From Bacteroidales bacterium (GTDB lineage: Bacteria > Bacteroidota > Bacteroidia > Bacteroidales > UBA932), in assembly GCA_017538685.1 (NCBI GenBank), contig JAFYIK010000206.1, positions 1 through 5,349 of the forward strand: a stretch of DNA of 5,349 nt, read 5' to 3'. The notes beneath the pieces are model-generated. The model ran no database searches. It worked only from the letters and a program-made list of their open reading frames with translations, and had not been told where the DNA came from. The position numbers and the translations under genes were made by a program. How positions within the stretch are numbered: position 1 is the stretch's first letter; every line of letters starts with the position of its first letter. This document shows positions 1 to 5,349 of the stretch, in pieces.

Positions 1-17
1 ACAAAAATTGAAATGAT

Positions 18-90
18 GCACCCTTAGCTCAGCTGGTAGAGCAATTGACTCTTAATCAATGGGTCCAGGGTTCGAGCCCCTGAGGGTGTA
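18..90 (+). tRNA. tRNA-Lys (anticodon CTT)
   Basis: All cloverleaf arms can be drawn. The acceptor stem is 18-24 with 83-89, and its terminal pair is a G-U wobble. T25 and A26 are the usual positions 8 and 9. The D stem GCTC/GAGC is 27-30 with 39-42. The anticodon stem ATTGA/TCAAT is 44-48 with 56-60, and the 7-nt loop 49-55 carries anticodon CTT at 51-53, which reads the lysine codon AAG. The variable loop is 61-65. The T stem CAGGG/CCCTG is 66-70 with 78-82, and the T loop TTCGAGC is 71-77. The discriminator base is A90. CCA is not encoded (the next bases are CAA), so the tail must be added by tRNA nucleotidyltransferase. Only 17 bases precede the gene, so no promoter can be judged; it may be the last member of a longer tRNA transcript. 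Confidence 0.97.
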
Positions 91-91
91 C

Positions 92-127
92 AAAAAGAGG
101 ATGACCGAAAGGCCATCCTCTTTTTTT
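92..127. terminator. Bidirectional intrinsic terminator between tRNA-Lys and manC
   Basis: The 7-bp stem GAGGATG (97-103) / CATCCTC (114-120) is topped, after an A-C mismatch, by two C-G pairs closing a GAAA tetraloop (107-110). The stem is flanked by AAAAA (92-96) and TTTTTTT (121-127). On the + strand this gives a hairpin plus a seven-T tract right after the tRNA. On the - strand it gives the same hairpin plus five T, ending the operon that finishes with manC. The manC stop codon (126-128) sits inside the T tract, so one compact element serves both convergent units. Confidence 0.92.
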
Positions 128-983
128 AGTTTAACTTCCGACCTGTCACCTTTTCGATGGCCTCGAAACTGCCGAGGTCGGACCAGGACCAGGATGAGGG
201 GGCCATGTAGACGAGCGGCGAGCGCTCCATGACGGCGTAGTCGATGGAGATCTTCTCGCATTTTGGAAAAATATCTGTCAGGGCCGTGGCCTCGCCTGGC
301 CCGCACAGCGCAGGTGCAAGTTCGTCCATCAGGGCCGCAATGTCGGGCACGAATTCGCGAAGTTGCGCGATCATGGTCTGGACTCCATAGACGAAAATGC
401 CCGCATTCCAGAAGTAGCCGCCCTCAGCGAGGTACTGCTCTGCCACTTCGAGAGAAGGCTTTTCCTTAAATTCGGAGACTTTCTGGATGTCCCCCCCTCC
501 CTGAATATGAATATATCCATACTCAGTACAAGGATTATCGGGTGTAATTCCTATGGTCACTATTGATTCCGAAGTACCTAAAAAACCCAACGCATCATTA
601 ACCGTTTTCGCGAAGGCGTGGATGTCGGGGACGTAGGCGTCGGAAGGGGCAACTACGACGCGGGCATCCGGATAGCGCTGCGCGATTTTCCAACTCACGT
701 ACGCGATGCACGGCGCGGTGTTGCGCGCCACGGGCTCCAGAAGAATCTGCTCATCCGGAATCGCCGGCAGCTGCTCCCTGATATACTTATGATATGCGGC
801 AGAAGTCACCACCCAGAAATGGGCCGAAGGGTCCACTGCCAAAAACCTCTCGTACGTCAACTGAATGAGAGTCTTCCCCACTCCGAGAAGATCCAAAAAC
901 TGTTTCGGTTTCTCGGGAGTGCTGATTGGATAGAGACGCGATCCCACGCCTCCTGCCATAATTACAATGTGTGTATTACTCAT
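126..983 (-). CDS. manC: Mannose-1-phosphate guanylyltransferase, short form
   Basis: This enzyme makes GDP-mannose from mannose-1-phosphate and GTP in the cytoplasm, feeding mannose and fucose into surface glycans. The 285-residue protein has the sugar-nucleotide pyrophosphorylase signature GGVGSRLYP (11-19) with PKQF (26-29). It also has EPVARNTAP (83-91), PSDAYV (113-118, where the family usually has PSDH), the ITPDNPCTEYGYI stretch (146-158), FKEKP (172-176), NAGIF (193-197), SIDYAVME (246-253) and WSWSDLGSF (265-273). It stops about 12 residues after that last motif. Related bacterial enzymes, as I recall them, usually continue for another 60-80 residues, and no isomerase domain follows, so this is a catalytic-domain-only form. 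The ATG at 981-983 puts the nucleotide-binding motif at the usual distance from the N-terminus; the leader is A/T-rich with no Shine-Dalgarno. It is the last gene of the operon, but a 148-bp repeat element separates it from the GH26 gene. A related nucleotidyltransferase with another NTP or sugar preference is possible. Confidence 0.88.
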   Translation of the reverse strand: MSNTHIVIMAGGVGSRLYPISTPEKPKQFLDLLGVGKTLIQLTYERFLAVDPSAHFWVVTSAAYHKYIREQLPAIPDEQILLEPVARNTAPCIAYVSWKIAQRYPDARVVVAPSDAYVPDIHAFAKTVNDALGFLGTSESIVTIGITPDNPCTEYGYIHIQGGGDIQKVSEFKEKPSLEVAEQYLAEGGYFWNAGIFVYGVQTMIAQLREFVPDIAALMDELAPALCGPGEATALTDIFPKCEKISIDYAVMERSPLVYMAPSSWSWSDLGSFEAIEKVTGRKLN

Positions 984-992
984 ATTAATTAG
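984..992 (+). repeat. Left copy of candidate 9-bp target-site duplication
   Basis: ATTAATTAG directly abuts the left inverted repeat, and ATTCATTAG (1141-1149) directly abuts the right one: 8 of 9 positions agree in direct orientation. The sequence is A/T-rich, so chance cannot be excluded, but both copies start exactly at the outer ends of the inverted repeats. Confidence 0.5.
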
Positions 993-1020
993 AGGGGGAA
1001 AGACATATGGTCAGCGAAAC
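993..1020 (+). repeat. Left terminal inverted repeat of the intergenic element
   Basis: This arm begins with A and five G, then AAAGACATATGGTCAGC, then GAAAC. The reverse complement of 1114-1140 differs only by one G fewer in the run and by A instead of G at the position of 1016. Confidence 0.85.
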
Positions 1021-1113
1021 TCTGCCGCCCTCGGCAGAGGAGAGGGGGGACCGTGAACGAAGTGAACGGTGGGTGTCGAGATCGACCGCCCCGAAGGGGC
1101 AGTTTATCGAGAC

Positions 1114-1140
1114 GTTTTGCTGACCATATGTCTTTCCCCT
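1114..1140 (-). repeat. Right terminal inverted repeat of the intergenic element
   Basis: This is the inverted copy of 993-1020. Its last two bases (1139-1140) also supply two of the three bases of the TAG stop codon of the GH26 gene, so the present stop is created at the element boundary. Confidence 0.85.
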
Positions 1141-3016
1141 ATTCATTAGGATACATTTGTGCAAAGCCGTCACGGAAAGCCTGGAGGGTTTCGGTGAGGT
1201 CGGCTGAAAGTTCGAAATAATTGGTGGTCTGGTTTCCGGAATAGTCGTTCGCGCTGAACCAGACGGCGCCCTTGATGGGCTGGAGATAGGGGTACGAGGA
1301 GCGGAGCTGGAAGTCCGCAAACATAGCGCGGACCCAGGCTGCCTGCTGGGCGGCGTTGCGCTTCTCTTCGCCCGACGCCGCGCCGCCGGCGCCGCAGCCG
1401 AACTCGCTGATAACCCACGGCATAGAGCTGAAGCACTCGCTGTTCTTGTTATAAAGCTTGACGTAGTGGTCCCTGAACGAAGTCAGAGGCAGGCTGTTTC
1501 CGGACTCGTAGGCTGTAAGGCCGAGTATCTGCACATAATCGTTCCCTGGATAGTACGCGAGGTCTTCGCTCCAGTTGCTATAAGGGCAGGAAACGGCGAT
1601 AGGATTGAAAATCCAGATGCAATTGTCCACTCCTTCCGCTTCGAACATATCGTAGAGATACTTCCAGGTGTCGATGAAGATATCCGGATCGCAGAGCGTC
1701 ATCATTCCGCAGTAGCTTGTCCAGTCAGAATTCATCTCGTTGTTCAGGCGGAAAAGCACCGGATGCCCGTAGGCTTTGATCTTCACTGCGAGGTCGCGAA
1801 GGACTTCGTCGTAATTGCCCCGCAGGATGTCGAACATCGGAGTGGAGCAATTGGTGGTGTTCGAAGGGTTGACGTTGTTATTGTTGGTCGTGTACTGGTA
1901 GGAGAACTGCAGCACGGGCTTTCCGTTGAAGCCGTTGCCGCCCGCGAACTCCTCCGCCATCTCCGTAGGGAAATAATGCACCGAAGTATACCACGCGATG
2001 TGCGAGTAGGTAGGCATTATCTCGTAGTTATGCGCGAACGCGGCTTCCAGACGCTCTTTCTCAGACGAAATCAGCGCGTGGTTTCTCGAATAGGAATCCG
2101 AATTGGACTGCACCATAGATCCCGAGAACACTCCGAAATCCAGAGTCTTCTGGGTAAGAAGCTTCTGATAATATGCCTTAGTCTCGTCGTTCCACTTCGG
2201 ATTCGGTCTCGCCTCCTGCGCCGGAAGGAAGTTCTTCGAACGTCCGTAGGTGTCGATCACCTTGAACGACTTGAGAATACCATCAAATGCAGCCAGGTCT
2301 TCCTGCGACGAACATTTGTAGAGCAGGAAGCCGAACTTAGACCACTGGCCCAGAGGCCTGACAAGAGCAATCTTATAGTAAGGCCTTGCAAGCCCTTGAG
2401 CATCGATCGAATAAATGTTCACGCTGCAGCCCTCGATGATGGTTTCATCATTTCGGACAACCTCGGAGAGATACCTCAGGTCGTTCTGGTTGATGTAAGT
2501 CTGATTCGCGATATAACGGTCCAGCCACTCTCCGGTGTACACTCCATAGTAATGCTCGTTCGGGGTGTACGGAGTCACCTGCTCCAGGGTCACGCGGAGG
2601 CTGAAGCGCTCGGAACTAAACTTCTGGGCATACTTCGCAAGAGTGTAATCCGGCACGGGATTCAAGTCCAGGGGGATAGACAGCGCATATCCGTCGCTCT
2701 CGCTGACAAAGCGAAGGTAAGCGTCGGAGTAGAATTCGTAACGAAGGTCGGCCGATGTAGTCCTCCAACCGGTCCTGAAAGTATTCTTATAATTGCCGTC
2801 CACAGACCAGCGCACGGAAGTGATATCTTCCAGGCTGGAGATAGTGGCGGCATCCCCGAAGGCCCGTTTCCACATCTGGCTTATGGCATCACGGTCCACT
2901 ATCAGGGTCTTGTCCTCCGGTTCCGGCACGGGATCCGGGTCGGGGTCCGGTGCGGGTTGCACCCTGGGAGTGCAGCCTGCCAGCACCAAAACTATGATCC
3001 AAAGATACTTACGCAT
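1139..3016 (-). CDS. GH26-family beta-mannanase-like lipoprotein
   Basis: This 625-residue protein is probably an envelope glycosidase acting on beta-mannan or a related glycan. It starts with a short lipoprotein signal, MRKYLWIIVLVLAGC, with the lipobox Cys at residue 15, followed by a Pro-Asp linker (about 19-35). Residues about 38-258 form a domain I do not recognise; its end (FGFLLYKC...GILKSFKVI, 228-254) resembles the last strand and helix of PsbP-like folds, a weak guess. Residues about 285-620 look like a GH26 (beta/alpha)8 barrel: LFRLNNEMNSDW (421-432) holds the probable acid/base E427, ILGLTAYESG (497-506) the usual Tyr503, WVISEFG (534-540) the probable nucleophile E538, and VWFSAND (585-591) the late-barrel Trp586. 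The 111-residue gap between the two Glu fits the family. The residue before E427 is Asn426, where characterised GH26 enzymes usually have His. The ATG overlaps the glpT stop by 8 bp. Surface export is uncertain, because the acidic residues start only nine positions after Cys15. Confidence 0.87.
   Translation of the reverse strand: MRKYLWIIVLVLAGCTPRVQPAPDPDPDPVPEPEDKTLIVDRDAISQMWKRAFGDAATISSLEDITSVRWSVDGNYKNTFRTGWRTTSADLRYEFYSDAYLRFVSESDGYALSIPLDLNPVPDYTLAKYAQKFSSERFSLRVTLEQVTPYTPNEHYYGVYTGEWLDRYIANQTYINQNDLRYLSEVVRNDETIIEGCSVNIYSIDAQGLARPYYKIALVRPLGQWSKFGFLLYKCSSQEDLAAFDGILKSFKVIDTYGRSKNFLPAQEARPNPKWNDETKAYYQKLLTQKTLDFGVFSGSMVQSNSDSYSRNHALISSEKERLEAAFAHNYEIMPTYSHIAWYTSVHYFPTEMAEEFAGGNGFNGKPVLQFSYQYTTNNNNVNPSNTTNCSTPMFDILRGNYDEVLRDLAVKIKAYGHPVLFRLNNEMNSDWTSYCGMMTLCDPDIFIDTWKYLYDMFEAEGVDNCIWIFNPIAVSCPYSNWSEDLAYYPGNDYVQILGLTAYESGNSLPLTSFRDHYVKLYNKNSECFSSMPWVISEFGCGAGGAASGEEKRNAAQQAAWVRAMFADFQLRSSYPYLQPIKGAVWFSANDYSGNQTTNYFELSADLTETLQAFRDGFAQMYPNE
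1141..1149 (+). repeat. Right copy of candidate 9-bp target-site duplication
   Basis: ATTCATTAG lies within the last codons of the GH26 gene and matches 984-992 at 8 of 9 positions. See the left copy for the limits of this call. Confidence 0.5.
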
Positions 3017-4502
3017 TCTTTTCGTGTTCTTTCACAAGGGCCTCAGTAAACTTGCGCGAACGCTCGTAGCCGTCGCGCGGAGCGCCCCACATAGTCGCGA
3101 AGACTATGGCACCAATCACGCCGAAGGCGATGAAGGTCACGAACACCCAGTGCCAGCCGAACAGGTCCGCGACCTTGCCCACGACGATGGCGGACAGGGC
3201 CGAACCCACATAGCCGAAGATGCCGGCAAGGCCGTTGGCCGTAGCGGAAGCCTCCTTGGTGGCCTGGTTGGCCGAGCCTATGCCGATCAGCGCCTGCGGG
3301 CCGTAGATGCAGAAGCCGCTCATCGCGAGCACGACGGTCGAAAGCACGACGGGCATATCCACGAGCGCGAAGAGCGCGAGGAACACGACCGCGCCGACCA
3401 TAGCGAACAGACACATCCTGTGCGACTTGCCCTTGAAGAGATGGTCCGACGCCCAGCCGGCGAAGATGGTGCCCACGATTGCGGACAGCTCGAACAGAGC
3501 CACCGACCACGCAGCGCCCTTGATATTCATTCCACGGTCCTCCGTGAGGAACTTCGGGCCCCAGTCGAGCACGCCCATACGGAGCACATACACGAAGATA
3601 TTCGCAATAGCGAGCGTCCACACCCATTTGTTGCGGAAAACCATCTCGCGGAGGAACTTCTTGTGCGCGCCGGGGATTTTCTCTGTCTTCTCCTTGCCCG
3701 TCTCGGTGCCCTTGATCTCAGGCAGTCCAACGCTCTGCGGCGTGTCCTTGAGGGCGGCGAAGCAGAGGATGGCAGCGCCCACGGCTATGATGGCCGGGAT
3801 TATGAAGCACATCCTCCAGGCGCCGTAGTGGCCGGCATAGCTCATAATGCGCGCGGTCTGATCGGCCACGGCGAGCTGATCCCAGCCCTTGATGCTCACG
3901 GCGAGGTTTCCTGCAATACGGTTGACTACCTCCGGATCACCGCTCATATCCGAGCCCAGCCCCGTCATAATCATACCGCAGATAATCACTGCGAGGAAAC
4001 TTCCTATGGAGTGAGAGGTGTTCCAGATGCTCATTTTGGTGCTGAGCTCGCCCGGTGCAATCCACTGCGGGAGCATACGCGCGCAGGGCGGATAACCGCA
4101 GCCCTGGAAATACTGGTTCAGCACTATCGTCACGCCCATCACGAGGATGAGCATATTGATGAACTGCGGGCCTTCGTGCACGCCAGTGATGGCGTAGCTC
4201 AAATCCACTCCGAAACCGAAGCAGAAGTTGGCCGCAGCACACAGAAGCAGGCCTATGCCCATAAATACCTTGGTGCTCACCTTCTCCACTATAAAGCCGT
4301 TGATGAAGCGGCTGAGGCCGTAGATGAGCGAGCCTATGGCGATTATGATTCCGAAGCTGGTGTTGCTGATGCCGTATTCGGCCGTCAGGCCAGGCATAGC
4401 GATGGAAAAGTTCTTGCGTACGAAATAGAAGATGGAATAGACCACCATCGACACGATGATAGTCCACCACTGCCAGAACTTGAAGGATTTATTGGTCTGC
4501 AT
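3009..4502 (-). CDS. glpT: GlpT-type organophosphate:phosphate antiporter (MFS)
   Basis: This inner-membrane carrier of the major facilitator superfamily probably imports glycerol-3-phosphate in exchange for phosphate. The 497-residue protein has about 12 hydrophobic segments in two halves, split by a charged loop at about 252-292. Family motifs are clear: FYFVRKNFSIAMP (25-37), the FQGCGYPPCAR stretch (132-142), IWNTSHSIGS (159-168), YVLRMGVLDWGP (305-316) and GPQALIGIGSANQATKEASA (401-420) followed by TANGLAGIFGYVGS. Arg29, His164 and Arg308 appear to correspond to the substrate-binding Arg45, His165 and Arg269 of E. coli GlpT. The RKNF motif is closer to GlpT than to UhpT, but another phosphorylated sugar (for example a hexose or mannose phosphate) cannot be excluded in view of the GH26 and ManC neighbours. 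The start ATG lies inside the end of the glpC-like gene (14-bp overlap) with an A-rich leader; the stop overlaps the next start as ATGCGTAA. Confidence 0.88.
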   Translation of the reverse strand: MQTNKSFKFWQWWTIIVSMVVYSIFYFVRKNFSIAMPGLTAEYGISNTSFGIIIAIGSLIYGLSRFINGFIVEKVSTKVFMGIGLLLCAAANFCFGFGVDLSYAITGVHEGPQFINMLILVMGVTIVLNQYFQGCGYPPCARMLPQWIAPGELSTKMSIWNTSHSIGSFLAVIICGMIMTGLGSDMSGDPEVVNRIAGNLAVSIKGWDQLAVADQTARIMSYAGHYGAWRMCFIIPAIIAVGAAILCFAALKDTPQSVGLPEIKGTETGKEKTEKIPGAHKKFLREMVFRNKWVWTLAIANIFVYVLRMGVLDWGPKFLTEDRGMNIKGAAWSVALFELSAIVGTIFAGWASDHLFKGKSHRMCLFAMVGAVVFLALFALVDMPVVLSTVVLAMSGFCIYGPQALIGIGSANQATKEASATANGLAGIFGYVGSALSAIVVGKVADLFGWHWVFVTFIAFGVIGAIVFATMWGAPRDGYERSRKFTEALVKEHEKNA

Positions 4503-5220
4503 TCAGTTTTTGTGTTTTTTCAAAATCTATTGCCTGCGCCAGGACGCTGATCGGATTGCTTACGGGCACTTTTGTGAAAGCCTCGATCTGCCATTTGCAG
4601 GTCTCGCAGTCTGTAATGACTGCTTCGGGGTTCGCATTACGTATGTCTTGGAAAAGCGGCTGCCCTATCTCTTTCGACCATTCGTAGTTTTCTTTCTTGA
4701 AACCGAAAGTGCCGGAAATGCCGCAGCAATGCTGGTCAAGCACGGTCAATTCCAGGCCGGGGATTTGCTTCAGAAGCCTTATCGAATACTGCTGCCAGCC
4801 TATCTTCTGCATATGGCAGGGGGTATGGTAAACCGCTTTCAGTTTGAAGTCCGTGTTGAACGCGAGCTTGATCTCCCCCGCTTCCACCTTGTCATAGAGC
4901 CATTTCACGGCGAGAAGGATGCTGTCGCGGACATCATCGTTCGCGATTCCGAGGACGCCCTTGTACTCGTCGCGCATAGTGAACGTGCAAGTGCTGGAGG
5001 TTGTCAGCACTTCCGTGCCCGCCTTGCGGATCGAATCGAGATTCACCGCCGCTTGCTTACGCGCCTGCTCGCCGAAGCCGTTGGCAATAAGGGCCACGCC
5101 GCAGCATTTCTCCTTTTCGAGCAGCTTCACGCCGTAGCCGCAGGCGTTCATCAGTTTTATGAAGTCTTTCCCGAGTTCCGGATAATTGTAGTTCACGTAG
5201 CAGCCGTGGAAGTAGCTCAC
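4489..5220 (-). CDS. glpC: GlpC-like protein reduced to its two CCG domains (N-terminal ferredoxin part absent)
   Basis: GlpC is the iron-sulfur subunit that links anaerobic glycerol-3-phosphate dehydrogenase GlpAB to the membrane quinone pool. These 243 residues match the C-terminal half of the family. CCG domain 1 has Cys7, Cys39-Cys40 and Cys78 (HGCYVNYN, EKCCGV, SSTCTF). Domain 2 has Cys135, Cys165-Cys166 and Cys205-x2-Cys208 (HTPCH, HCCGISG, CETCKW). Full-length GlpC is roughly 400 residues, and its first half carries two 4Fe-4S ferredoxin motifs; none is encoded here. The only usual start in frame is GTG at 5218-5220, overlapping the upstream XRE gene stop as GTGA. The frame stays open to the window edge, but upstream it gives only Arg-rich sequence typical of an out-of-frame reading; just SFRR before the GTG looks vaguely GlpC-like. 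It could be a real short CCG protein, a 5'-deleted remnant, or the product of a rearrangement or assembly join. Confidence 0.8.
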   Translation of the reverse strand: MSYFHGCYVNYNYPELGKDFIKLMNACGYGVKLLEKEKCCGVALIANGFGEQARKQAAVNLDSIRKAGTEVLTTSSTCTFTMRDEYKGVLGIANDDVRDSILLAVKWLYDKVEAGEIKLAFNTDFKLKAVYHTPCHMQKIGWQQYSIRLLKQIPGLELTVLDQHCCGISGTFGFKKENYEWSKEIGQPLFQDIRNANPEAVITDCETCKWQIEAFTKVPVSNPISVLAQAIDFEKTQKLNADQ

Positions 5221-5349
5221 CGAGCGGCGGAAAGAATCCTGCCGGTTTCCTGAAAGAGGTCGCCGAGGCTCAGACCGAGCGCGGACGCGATCTTGTCGAG
5301 CGCTTTCAGCGAGGGGGTCACGCGGAAATTTTCCACCTGGGAAATGAAT
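5217..5349 (-). CDS. XRE-family helix-turn-helix regulator, C-terminal end (5' partial)
   Basis: This gene is cut by the right edge, so only its last 43 residues and a TGA stop (5217-5219) are seen. The stretch SQVENFRVTPSLKALDKIA followed by SALGLSLGDLF is the typical second half of a Cro/C1-type DNA-binding domain: recognition-helix end, then the PSL..L.KIA.AL helices. The residue after ENF is Arg; the usual Gly of the ENG turn is replaced by Phe. Only 10 residues follow the LFQ, so the protein ends soon after the DNA-binding domain; whether another domain precedes it cannot be seen. Its stop overlaps the GTG of the GlpC-like gene by 4 bp. It may regulate the operon it heads, but the operator would lie outside the window. 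Confidence 0.75.
   Translation of the reverse strand, partial: FISQVENFRVTPSLKALDKIASALGLSLGDLFQETGRILSAAR

Larger units (their letters stand above)
993..1140. mobile_element. MITE-like or foldback element of 148 bp with terminal inverted repeats
   Basis: The ends are inverted repeats: left arm 993-1020 (28 nt) and right arm 1114-1140 (27 nt) match with one substitution (1016/1118) and one length difference in the G run. Three smaller hairpins fill the space between them. Hairpin 1 is 1021-1027 / 1032-1038 (7 bp, loop CCCT). Hairpin 2 is 1050-1054 / 1066-1070 (5 bp), whose loop region includes the doubled GTGAACG. Arm 3 is 1073-1079 / 1107-1113 (one mismatch) and contains GCCCC-GAA-GGGGC (1088-1100). 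Hairpin 1 starts on the base after the left arm and arm 3 ends on the base before the right arm, giving a cloverleaf-like fold. There is no room for a transposase. The flanks carry a 9-bp direct repeat with 8 matches, compatible with a target duplication. Insertion is inferred; a conserved structured RNA or REP-like element is the main alternative. Confidence 0.6.

Noticed and set aside
1021..1038. Hairpin 1 of the intergenic element as a stand-alone terminator for the GH26 gene
   Set aside because: The stem is GC-rich, but no T tract follows on either strand, and the hairpin is better explained as part of the larger cloverleaf fold.
985..1320. A 111-codon open frame on the - strand across the repeat element
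   Set aside because: It runs out of frame through the GH26 end and across the structured element; composition is Ser/Pro/Arg-rich with no motif, so it is a shadow.
2922..2958. Short GGGTCC/GGATCC-like tandem repetition
   Set aside because: It only encodes the Pro-Asp linker after the lipoprotein signal, a common low-complexity spacer, and does not look like a separate repeat element.
1466..3049. A 527-codon open frame on the + strand
   Set aside because: It lies opposite the GH26 gene, whose frame has a lipobox and catalytic motifs. The + strand translation is rich in Arg, His and Val with no recognisable domain, as expected from the reverse of a G/C-ending codon gene.
2793..4550. A 585-codon open frame on the + strand
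   Set aside because: It is antisense to the GlpT-type gene, very rich in His, Glu, Ala and Arg, and without any family motif. The - strand frame has clear transporter motifs.
4456..5253. A 265-codon open frame on the + strand
   Set aside because: It is antisense to the GlpC-like gene, whose CCG cysteine pattern is unmistakable; the + strand frame shows nothing recognisable.

Overview
The window looks like chromosomal DNA from an anaerobic member of the Bacteroidota, most likely a Bacteroidales gut commensal. Three things suggest this. The GlpC-type protein closely follows, from memory, the Bacteroidales GlpC pattern. The start codons lack Shine-Dalgarno sequences and have A/T-rich leaders. 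There is a secreted lipoprotein GH26 glycosidase. This assignment is by pattern recognition, not by search.

Layout. At the left edge a complete tRNA-Lys(CTT) lies on the + strand (18-90), followed by a hairpin terminator (92-127) that can act in both directions. All protein genes lie on the - strand and read right to left, converging on that terminator. In order of transcription they are: the 3' end of an XRE-family DNA-binding regulator (cut by the window edge, ending at 5217); a GlpC-like protein that keeps only its two CCG domains (5220-4489); a GlpT-type organophosphate:phosphate antiporter (4502-3009); a GH26 beta-mannanase-like lipoprotein (3016-1139); and a short mannose-1-phosphate guanylyltransferase (983-126). 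The first four overlap end to start (4, 14 and 8 bp), so they are very probably one translationally coupled operon. No promoter for it is visible, so it must start beyond the right edge.

The only real gap in the gene array, between the GH26 gene and manC, is filled by a compact 148-bp element (993-1140). It has near-perfect 27/28-bp terminal inverted repeats, three internal hairpins that pack edge to edge between them, and an imperfect 9-bp flanking direct repeat. It looks like a MITE or foldback insertion. Taking it out with one copy of the flanking repeat restores a tight gene junction, in one version an 8-bp overlap of the same type as that between glpT and the GH26 gene.

How the genes may work together: GlpC and GlpT point to glycerol-3-phosphate uptake and oxidation. 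GH26 and ManC point to mannan cleavage and GDP-mannose synthesis. Why the two pairs share an operon is not obvious from the window. No SusC/SusD pair is present, so this is not a standard polysaccharide utilisation locus as far as can be seen. The most interesting points are the element at 993-1140, the loss of the ferredoxin half of GlpC next to an XRE gene, and the unusual mix of functions.
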